Shown here one piece after another: positions 1 through 9,400 of a stretch of DNA of 22,475 nucleotides; positions within the stretch are counted from its first letter, which is position 1, and each line of letters opens with the position of its first letter. The notes under the pieces are model-generated. The model was not told the DNA's origin. It saw nothing but the letters and a program-made list of their open reading frames with translations, and made no database searches. The position numbers were made by a program, and so were the translations under genes. Source of the stretch: Pelargonium cotyledonis (taxonomy: Eukaryota; Streptophyta; Magnoliopsida; Geraniales; Geraniaceae); the NCBI GenBank assembly GCA_036897625.1, contig JAYMTA010001002.1, positions 1 through 22,475 of the forward strand, read 5' to 3'.

Positions 1-2370
1 ATATATAAATTTGTTTTCTTTTTTATACATTCTTTTATCCTTTTGGATCATAGCGATATGGAAGTTAATGTCTATTGTATGGTGTGAAATGTGAATGATT
101 TACTAAGTATGTTTGTTGTTATTGCTTTTGCTACTGTTTTTATCATCAACTGGATCAAATTTCCTTCTTTTCTGGATGAAAATGATCTTATCAATGTATA
201 GTGTGAACTTTGTGTAAGTTACATTCCTAATGTCCCTCTATTATTGAGTAATTTTATCAAAATTACATTTTCCTGAAGGACAATATGCTTTTGGAAAAGT
301 TTTGTATTCACTTCACTACCAAAGGTCAATATATATTTATTACTGTACCATGATCTAATTAACGGTATTTAGCTTCCTCAATGACTTTGTACAGACATGT
401 TTGATTTTTTATTTATTTATTTAATATATGAAATAATAGGGCATGTGCAAGGGCCAAGGGATTCTTTATGTTAGTTCGTTACGTTTTGTATTTCTTAGGT
501 CTTCAAGTAAGATGTAATTTAGCTGGTAGTGTTTTAATATTTTGTGTTGAGGTTGTTTAGTTGGAGTAAAGTTGTATGGAGCAAAGCCTTCCATAACCTT
601 TCTTGTAATGGGTAGAAATGTTACCTTAGCTCTGTAGGTCTTCTAAAAATTAAAGCTTTATAAGCCACCATTCATGCTATAAATATTATTCATGTAAAGC
701 ACCAAGCCACCAACCTTACTAAGTTGATGCTATTTAATAATTTCTATTCATAAATCACAACAAGACTTAACACAGAGAGGGGCAATGTATGTTAATTAGG
801 TGCTGTGAGTAAATTTCTCCTAGTTCAATTTTAGGATACCAGGGTCATACTTTGAAGTATGAGTCATATTTGATAGAATTTGATTAATCCTCTTGTTGTG
901 AAGGTGAGGGTGTAAAATTGAAGCAAGTTACTAAGTTACTTTCGCATCACCAGTAGCCACATAGGTTGAGAGCAAGAATTCTATTATGGTATGGAAATGA
1001 AGTTAGTATCTTAGTATCAATGCTTCCATCATTGCCTCGTTCATTGTAAGAATAAAATGAATGAAGTTTTCTTTTGCCTATGAGTTAGACCCCTTGCCTG
1101 TTTGTTGTTTGTGCTGAGAATACTTTTCTTTGAAGTTACACTCTTAGATGCCACATGGCTTAAGATTGTTATATGTTAGCTAGTGCCTTCATTTCAATTA
1201 AATTGCTTCTGCTTCATAGATCAAATTAAGTTTTTGCCTTTCTCACTCTGTTAGAAGCTAATATACTGAATGTGACTGACTTTGACAACCATAGGCTCAA
1301 AGAAGTAATCAATTGATCTTAATCCCTTGGTATTCTTGAATTGCTGCCAGAGTAGCTTGTATAGTTACTAGGCCATGAAGCACTGCCTGTTATTGATAAC
1401 CTTGCTCTGCAAATATTACTATTGTCTTGAAACACAATTATTATCAAAATTAGCCATTCAATAAAGTAGTATGGTCTACTGCCTTTTATAGAATTAGATG
1501 TTCCTCTCAGTTTGTGCCGCAGAGTTATACCGGACTATGTAAATGGATTATTGAAGATGAAGGGAAAGTAGGATAGGCATACCTGATATGTCTTTTGGGA
1601 TACGTGGCTGCAACCTGAGAAACAACTGTAAGTGCTGTAAATAATCAAATATGTATGTAAACCCAAGCATCAAGCCTGGGGTTCTATAGACGTGATAGAA
1701 AAAAGGTCTTATGATCATATCATCCAACAAATACCCATAACACATTGGAGATCAGCCGACAGCACAATGGTTCTTCTCTCATTTAACATGCTTCATATAG
1801 AGTCATGTAATGATTATTAGTCTCAAGGCCTAACTAACAAATTTTGAGGACAAAGTAAGTAGTCTAGAAGGTTGGGGAGCGAGCTAGAAGTGCCATTGTA
1901 GACAGCTGGACCTGTATTTTTAGCTCTTAAAGCTTAGCAAAAGCTGATCCAAACTTAAAATCAATTTCAAAATGAGGCACTCAGTTTTTTGCGTCTAATA
2001 CCAATCAGTCCCAAATAAGAAATTACCCAAGTATACATGATATATATTGCTAATACAATAAACTTAATAAATACACTTTGTAGCTACAACAATATATCAG
2101 CAAATTTTCCAGGTTTTGGATCTGTAATGGAAGGCATCATTTAATATTTTCCAGCTCTTCAGATTTGCTGTTTTTGCTCTTAGTTACCAAGTCTCGTGGA
2201 TGATCAGTTCATTGTAGTGTGCCATCTAGATGGTCCTAACACTTTTAGTGAGGATCAATAAGGAATTCACCAAGCTAGTTGGACTCTTGCCCTTGTCTTC
2301 TAAACTTATACCTATCTAAACCATAATGAACCAGAATGTGATATTGTAATCCCTCATTATTGACTGCATC
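1..2370. other. AT-rich sequence with no recognisable gene
   Basis: The plus strand is T-rich with many stops in all frames. A 65-residue minus frame at 1548-1745 has no features of a real protein. It could be intergenic sequence or an intron of a gene to the left. I see no repeat, RNA gene or convincing exon. Confidence 0.5.
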
Positions 2371-2381
2371 TCATTAGTCTT

Positions 2382-3024
2382 GTGGGGAGGCAGTGGGACC
2401 ATTTATGCTTAATCACTGCAATGGAGCTTTGGAATGTACCATCTCTCTCTGTGATGTGTTGGGCAGTGCCTATGTCCTTGCCTGCTCCCTTTTTGATTTG
2501 GAAAGAAAGACTTGGAGCTGAAGTAGCTTTGAGACTCAGAGTTGTTATCCGCTGTGTTGGACTTATTGGTTCCCTGTCTGCCATTGTGCAGTATGCTTTT
2601 GTGTCTACCTTATTTAGAGCAATGTTTTGAGGTAGTTTGTTCATTTTTGGTGCATGTAAGCTCATTTAACTACTAGAGTGAGACATTACATAGTTTAACT
2701 GTAAGCAATCAAAGCTCACTGCTGGCTTTGGTGTCTGCTATACTTGTCATTTTTGGTGATGATATAAAAGTCATCCTTATGGCAGTGTGATTACAGCCAT
2801 TTGGATTTGAGTTTATTGGAATAGCAGCTAATTGGGCTTATATGTAGCATCTAGGGAAGTATGCCTTATTACCTCTCCTTGAAGTTGTCTTACACTTTCT
2901 GATGACTCAGCCAGGAGAAAAACTGTATTGGTATATGATAAGCAGTACTCCTACATTTAATCGGTTGTTTTCAACCTTATTAATCTTACTTATGTTTAGT
3001 TTTATAGGTTGTTTTGCCTGTTAA
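2382..3024 (+). pseudogene. Possible decayed membrane-protein coding stretch
   Basis: Two open stretches suggest degraded coding sequence. Bases 2382-2630 encode about 80 residues with a polar/charged middle (FLIWKERLGAEVALRLRVVI) and a hydrophobic segment (GLIGSLSAIVQYAFVSTLF). Another frame from about 2684 to 3024 stays readable across two stops (TGA 2788-2790, TAG 2845-2847), with hydrophobic runs SSLLALVSAILVIFG and FEFIGIAANWAYM. The first part has higher GC than its surroundings. T-rich DNA tends to translate as hydrophobic residues, so this may be chance. I do not recognise a family. Confidence 0.2.
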
Positions 3025-4232
3025 AAAGGCTGATTTCATCTATCATAAGCTTACATCTAGGATTCTTTCTTGTTGCTTCTAACTGTCAAATTTTAGTCCA
3101 TATGTGATAAGCGTAGACCTTGAATCATCAGTTTTCTTGTTTGGTGCTTTATTACTTATGCACATGAACTCTTTTAATACTAGGGTGTTGAGATTATTGT
3201 CAATATATTGTCTCTAACTAATATAAAGAAATAACCAGTGATTATTACATTATGGACCTGTTGGATGCTAGTATCACCATGCGAAAAAATGGCTTCTTGA
3301 ACTTGTGCAGAATACTAAAACTTTGTAGTGTTCTTGTTAAAAAATAAGTTACTCAGAACCTTTAGGTCTATTTTTAACTCCAGTTTTCATCATTTTATGA
3401 TTTGCTTAATAGATTGTAGCTGAGTTAAAAAAAATTAAAATTGAAATGTGATTACTTTTGATAACGAGTCTTTGCTTATATCTCATATTTCTGAAAAGAA
3501 AACAAACAGCCATAATACGCATTTATGTTTGTAATATATCAAACAGAGCATAATTTGTTGAGAAACAACTTTGTATTATGTATTGATGGAGGCATTTTAA
3601 TTAGGAAATTGAACTTGATTTTTAGTTTGTATGCGTGTAAAAATATTCATGATTGTAATTGGTGGAGCCCACAATAAATTTATTTAAAAATTAATGTGTA
3701 TATTAAATTGCCTGAGAGCTTTTGAAGTTGTTAACTAGACTCATACGGTGATACCATGTCTAACAGATACAATTCAAGATAAATATTCTAAATTGTCATT
3801 TTTTTTGGGTTATTCAGAGAGTTTTGGATAAAATAAGGTCATTTCACTACAGTTTGACTTCTGTGAAGTGGCCAAGTAAAATATATATTCTCCATCTTAT
3901 TAACAGACACACAAACTCTTAGTAAAGAATAAAATAATATTAGTGTTTAAATGTTACAAGAGCAGCCAAACTTAGGTTAAATGGCTTTTCCTTTCAAGAA
4001 ACCTTAAATTCTTGTACAAATGAAATAAGGTACAGGCCGTTGCATAAACTGTGGTTAAACATCTCTCTTTCGTAAGTAATAGTTTGTTGTTGACGTATAT
4101 GATGCTTCTTCAGTTGTGGTCTTGTTTATCTTCTGGTCTTTCTTGAAAGGAAAACTGCTAATTATCCTGCAAGCACAGATGAAATCTTTGAACCAGTTGC
4201 ATGCATCAGTCTTTATGTAATTTATGATTGTC
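3025..4232. other. AT-rich sequence, nothing recognised
   Basis: Both strands are dense in stops. No repeat or exon stands out. The minus open frame 4055-4249 only overlaps the end of the candidate described at 4233-4526. Confidence 0.5.
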
Positions 4233-4526
4233 TCATTGAGCCTTCTCAAATTCTTCTTCAGTGAGATGCTCTGGATGTGGATTGTTCAATTGAAAGTTGT
4301 AATATATGAGTGAACACTGCTTTGTGACTTGGTTGTTCTCGTTGCCTTCTGAAATATATCTTTGTTGATATTGGATTTGCAAGTGACTTTTCCTATCATG
4401 TTTGCAGGGTTCCTTTGTAACAGATGACCCGGGACCTGTGAATTTTCAATCTATGTAACTGTATATGTTACCTGACAGCTTGCTTGGTATGTGGTGGATC
4501 TGCACTTGACCACTTCTCATTTGTAG
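4233..4526 (-). CDS. Candidate terminal exon pair of an unknown gene
   Basis: On the minus strand a 55-nt candidate exon (4526-4472, acceptor TTACAG, donor GTAACA) and a 160-nt terminal exon (4392-4233, acceptor GATAG) join in frame across a 79-nt gap. The encoded pieces look protein-like: NEKWSSADPPHTKQAV, RKSHLQIQYQQRYISEGNEN, and LNNPHPEHLTEEEFEKAQ before TGA. The terminal frame is also open without splicing back to about 4446. No family is recognised and no upstream exons were found, so this may be a relic or chance. Confidence 0.22.
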
Positions 4527-4963
4527 CTGTAAGCTCTACAAGTGTCCATTAATTTCTGCTATTTTCTTTTTTGGCTTTTTGTTTATTGTTTAATGCTATA
4601 CTGCAATTTTGTATAGATACGCGCTATGTTGCACCGATACCGACACGCAATACGATTCACAAAGCAATTCAGACACATGATTCACCATTATAGAAAGAAA
4701 AAAAATTTACGACATGACACATTACCGACACATTTAATCATTGAAATATGTGTTTTACATTATGTGTATTTGTAATTTTTCATTTAGCATAAACCAAAAA
4801 TACTATCAAAATGACAGTTTCATAGATAGGCTTATCTTAATTAACAAAAGTCTTCTAATGTTAGCTCTAAAATCCATTACTGTAACCCAAACACAATAAC
4901 TTATTAAGCCCTCTAACCAACTAATTCGACTACAGCCCAAAGAGAATAAGAGATACGAAAAGA

Positions 4964-4987
4964 AGCAGCAGCAGCAGCAGCAGCAGA
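4964..4987. repeat. (CAG)n microsatellite
   Basis: About seven uninterrupted CAG units lie inside the TIR element, next to higher-GC sequence. Confidence 0.9.
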
Positions 4988-5027
4988 GAAAGGGTTCGAC
5001 CTGAACTGCGATTTCGAAAATGGTGAA

Positions 5028-5132
5028 GATGAGGACAAAAGTAGGAGAAGTAAAAAAAGAACTTACCTGATCTGTGATTCGGTGATGAAGACAAAAGTAG
5101 GCGAAGTAAAAAAAGAACTTACCTGATCTGGT
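5028..5132. repeat. 56-bp tandem duplication inside the TIR element
   Basis: Two copies start at 5028 and 5084 with GATGARGACAAAAGTAGG and end in CTTACCTGATCTG, differing at only a couple of bases. On the minus strand each copy carries CAG followed by GTAAGT, a perfect plant 5' splice site. Confidence 0.9.
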
Positions 5133-5354
5133 ATGGAGAAAGTGAGTTGCAGTTGCCGGCGATTGCGATTATGAGAATGCAAATCTCGGCTCTCCAAAGA
5201 GGTAAGTGTTTTTTCTTTTATATATAAAGTAAATCTTCAATAAAAATATTTATATTGACAGTTCTATATCATCACTGCAATGCGCATGTCGGTAGCGTGT
5301 TGGAAACACTTTCAATTTTCTTTTAATTTTAAATCACGATTTGCGTGTCGGATA

Positions 5355-5380
5355 CCAACACTCATCTTGGGGAGTGTTGG
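5355..5380. repeat. Perfect 9-bp inverted repeat (hairpin)
   Basis: CCAACACTC and GAGTGTTGG are separated by 8 bases near the right end of the TIR element. They form a subterminal hairpin, probably part of the inverted-repeat structure. Confidence 0.85.
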
Positions 5381-5393
5381 CGCTTCGTAGCGC

Positions 5394-5949
5394 ACGCGTG
5401 CACATGCTCAAACAATGCTATACTTATATGATGTGTCCAGATATTAAGTTTATTAAAAGGTACTAAGTAGAATAGGAGCATGTTTCTTTCATTTGTGATT
5501 TAAGTTCAGTTGGAATACAGTCCACCTGTTATAGTCATGTACTATGTTAGTAGAATGTTGTAGGCGGTATCTTTTGGATGGCCAGTGCTAGATGTCCAAA
5601 TGTTTTGGTTGGTTGGGCACTGTTTGAGATGGCCCTGATAAGTGCTTTAGGAACTTGTATTATTGCGAGACAGGTCATTGTGAAATCTGAAATTTGCTCA
5701 CTGAATGCTGGACTAAGAAGTATGAAACACTGATATGTACATGCTACATTATCCCATTCTCTAATTTGAGAGTATTATCTCTTTATGAACCGTCTAGTTG
5801 AAAATTGAGATCTTACCGCATACTGTTGGTGATTTTTGGCTATTGTACTTCTCCGGAGAAAATGCATGTTTTGAAATTCATATTATCTTTATACCCCAAT
5901 AAAAAATATCCCAGATTTTAAATTCACTAAGATTGCACCTAACACAAAG
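5394..5949. other. Spacer downstream of the MADS gene
   Basis: No gene is supported here. A 57-residue plus frame near 5560-5733 contains a hydrophobic stretch (VGWALFEMALISALGTCII) but has no start, neighbour or recognised family. Confidence 0.4.
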
Positions 5950-6326
5950 TGCAATTTTCATTTACCTCTTTTTATTACCCTTGAATTGATCTTTACACAA
6001 ACAGCTGGTTTGTTCAATTATCACACACAATCATGTTGGTTTCTGCGATCATATCAAACTGAAGTCCTTTTGCTCAGGTCCATGGCATATATACCACACC
6101 TCACTTATATATAAGCATAACATTTGTGGCTGTAGCCAACTTTTTGTTGATAGAAAGCACATAACATCACCTGTAATCGATCTCCCTTCTCCGCTAATGC
6201 AGTTGTAGTCTGCTGCAATTTCCAAGGAAATGAATTTTGGGATCAAAATGTTATGAAATATATGTTTCTGAATGGAAGGAAAATGTACCCCAGTTCTCTA
6301 GCTTTTGTTGCTGTCTTGTAATTTTG
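5950..6326 (-). other. 3' UTR of the MADS gene, with candidate poly(A) signal
   Basis: The sequence after the MADS stop holds the old C-terminal coding tail and then A/T-rich sequence. An AATAAA on the minus strand at 5976-5971, about 350 bp past the stop, is a candidate polyadenylation signal. A 65-residue open frame inside (6049-6246) has no known features and is probably chance. The UTR end is inferred only from the hexamer. Confidence 0.5.
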
Positions 6327-6446
6327 TTATTGTGGCTGGCTAAGCTGGAGGTTTACAGGTAAATGCAAGTCCTCTCCAATGCTTAGACCATTTGTAAGAT
6401 GAAGGGGGTTTCTCTCTGCTTCATTTGCATCTCTTGTTCCATAAGC
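6327..6446 (-). CDS. AGL17-like: MADS gene exon 7 (C-terminal region and stop)
   Basis: This terminal exon of 120 nt reads [26 protein letters not shown], then [13 protein letters not shown] and TAA at 6329-6327. The TRD.N, LTNGL.IGED and LQLSQPQ motifs are typical of the AGL17-clade C-terminal region. In related proteins the sequence normally runs on past LQLSQPQ into a QQNY..PA.A.KLG-like tail. Here that tail is still readable after the stop, as QNYKTATKARELG in the same frame. The stop therefore appears to be a recent C-to-T change in a Gln codon. Confidence 0.93.
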   Translation of the reverse strand, partial: AYGTRDANEAERNPLHLTNGLSIGEDLHLPVNLQLSQPQ

Positions 6447-9400
6447 CTGGGATATCAAATCTTTTGGTTCAGGTGAGTCGTTATTGAACATATAATTTGA
6501 CTTATGTTAAACGATCTACTATTTTAGTTCTCTTAAGGATTGCTGAAGTTTGTGTTATTTTTCCAAGCCAGTACCTTCCTATATAATTGCATGTTTTCTT
6601 GACGAATTTCGTTTACCTTCTTGTAAAGTTCCACATTTTCTTGGTGAATGAGGCTCCCCTGCAAAATAAGAAAATGAATTTTAGCTTCTGAAATTCTGTT
6701 TAAGAATTACAGGGAAAATCGGTAGGCACTGTTCCCAAGGTTGACCTTTCGATTTAGTTCTTGAATTTCATCCATTAAGATTTGATCCTGCAAAAGAAAA
6801 ATATTTTGTTCAATGCCATGGAAGTATGCTGGAAAGATATTTGACTTGGTGAATAAACATTTCAAAAGGGGTAAAATATCTAACCTTTTTCATACGAACA
6901 CCTCGAAGACTCATTTCCAATTGGTTCTCCAAATTCTGTAGTTCATTAACACCCAACCCAGACAGCTGTTCACCCATCATTTGCCTGTTTTTGTCAGGTT
7001 AAAGTGTTGTGTGTTTGACATAAAATGTTGTATCTTGGACTTTTCAGAAATATTGATGTGTCTTTTGAGCTGTTGAAATCATTAAATTTAACTTTGGCGG
7101 AAATTATTATCCTCCTTTTCACAGCTTCTATTTGAATATAGATTATTATGTACAAGCACATTCAGTTTTCTTGTTTTCTTCACTGTTATTGGTAATGTTG
7201 TATGTTAGGTTTTTGAATCTTTTTGCTTTCTATCAATACATATTCAAAGATATTCTAAATCTTTTTATGTGACATATATAGCCTAAAAGTTTGCTTTAGC
7301 ACCAAGAAAAAAGTAAACATGTTATTTCTAATTAATTATGTTTGTAAAATTCTGCTTGGGAGTATATGCATTTAGCCACACACCCAAAGATCAATGTTGC
7401 ATGATTTAGAACTACAATATTCTCAGCTATTTTTCAATTAAATGGTGGGTTTTCTTCCGATAATGCAACTATACAAGTGTCGAGTGTTTAGGTGTTAAGT
7501 GTCCTTTCAGCAAGTGGATGGACTGGATGGTCCACTAGGTGTCTGTGAAGTTGTCTAGCATGTCAAAAAGGAAAAGGAAAAAAAACTGAAAATTAATCAG
7601 CATTCTTATGTTGTGGACTCTCTCAAATGTCTCATTGTCTTGATCAATTGACAAGTGACGACATAATCTTATATAGAAATGCTAAAAATTGAAAGATAGT
7701 ACCTATGATTTTCTTGCAAGTTCTGTAGTTGTTGCCTCAACATTGCTGCCTCCCTTTGCCAGAACTAGTGAAATACAATGTGTGATTCAGTATTTAGTAT
7801 ATTCGTTGCTTAGGGATAGAATCAAAATAGTAATTGCAACTGTTAGCTCTTATATATATGATGTATATATCTATATAGAGAAGGAGAACAATTTTGAAGT
7901 CTTTGACGAAGCATCTTAAAAATCAATTAATGCAAAAGCAGCTATAGAATTGGTTAAGGATATGCTATTCTAGTAAAAACTATAGGTTTTAGGAACTCAT
8001 AAATTAGCAGATGTAGGAAGCATATGTACAAGGACTAAGCTGTACGTGAATATGTTTTAAGACTTATGTACTCTCTTGCCGTAGTTTTTAGCTACTTATG
8101 ATATTTTAAATATGAAACAGCTAGTTTTTGTTGCTGATAAATAGGATTTCTACACATCCCCCATTTTCTACAGAGTATGGATATAGTTTCTGAAGTGTTG
8201 ATCTGATCCAGTTTGATAGCTATTACCTGCTCTCTCTGTGATCTCTGCATTCAGAGTGTTCAAGTCAGTACCATTCTGTTCTGCATTATAGATGAAGTGA
8301 AGGTAAACTGTTCTTGTTGTTGATTCTATTGCGGGTGTGCTGTTCTTTCTTTGTTCAATACCTTATTATCAATTCACTCATTTTCATCCCCTTTTTCTAT
8401 TTGGTTTACTTGTATTATTCATTTTATCTCTAGGCGTATTTCATCTTCCTCGCAGAATATTCTATCTCAATGCATTGACACATAATCAAAGCATGAAGCA
8501 TGTTGAATAGCCAATTTTGTATAATTAGGACACGAAGGGCTATTGTACCACATGGGTAGGGAGCCATAAGCTAAGTTAGTATTCTTATGTCTTTTCCATC
8601 TTCTGAACAGAATAGTCATCTCTATATACTGACCTGAAAATTAAAGCATGAAGAACATTGCAATAAACATTTTTGTTTAGATGGGATAAGAAGCGCTATT
8701 GTGTCTCATGGGTAGGGATGTATAAGTTAAGGTAGTTTTACCTGCTTAAATGTTGCAAAAATGGTGTGATATTTTGGTGGAGTAGTTTCAAGATAGTGGC
8801 ATGATATAGTAGGAAGCATTGTTAAACACCTTTTAACTATTTCATACCTCAAGGGTATATGTCATGTAACGGACACATGAGATTTTCAAAGTTAAAAGTA
8901 TTTAGTGAACACGAGGGTGACCATAGTTATTAATGGCGCGGCATGGCGCGTGGCGCACCCATGGCGCTATAAGAGACATGTGAGGTGATTTACAAATGGC
9001 GTGCCATTTCTGCGCCATATGCCGAGGCGCATGGCACGGCGAGGCACAAGGAAGGGGTGCCTTATGAAATTGTGCAGCAATTAGTGTTTTCTTTATGCGT
9101 TCAGTTCAAAATTCAAATCATGAACTCAATCTAAATGCTTATAATTGAAGCAATCAAATTTCAAATAAAAAAGAAAAGTCTAATCACAATCGGATTTCCG
9201 TATTCCATAACTTTTTAACCTTCTAATTAATGAAAATTGACATATAAAAGCACTCTCACCACATTATAAATACATAAACCACAACAACAAATTAACACAT
9301 TGGAAGGCAAAAAGGTCAAAATTCAGATGATGAGGATGAAAATAGTGATTCTCTTTTTGAAGAGGATGAATACTAAAATTTTTGGATTTAAGGTTTCATA

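Larger units (their letters stand above)
4621..5393. mobile_element. Non-autonomous TIR DNA transposon (MULE-like?)
   Basis: The left end begins GCGCTATGTTGCACC and continues GATACCGACACGCAATACG. The reverse complement of the right end has GCGCTACGAAGCGCC and GTATCCGACACGCAAATCG. These are imperfect terminal inverted repeats around 773 bp with no transposase frame. A target duplication is not clear. Inside are a CAG microsatellite, a 56-bp tandem duplication and several consensus splice donors. A partial relative lies at 10820. Superfamily assignment is a guess. Confidence 0.6.

Noticed and set aside
6049-6246. 65-residue minus-strand open frame after the MADS stop
   Set aside because: It lies in the 3' UTR in no continuing frame and shows no conserved motif.
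7689-7919. 76-residue plus-strand open frame
   Set aside because: It overlaps MADS exon 3 on the opposite strand and is a shadow plus intron sequence.
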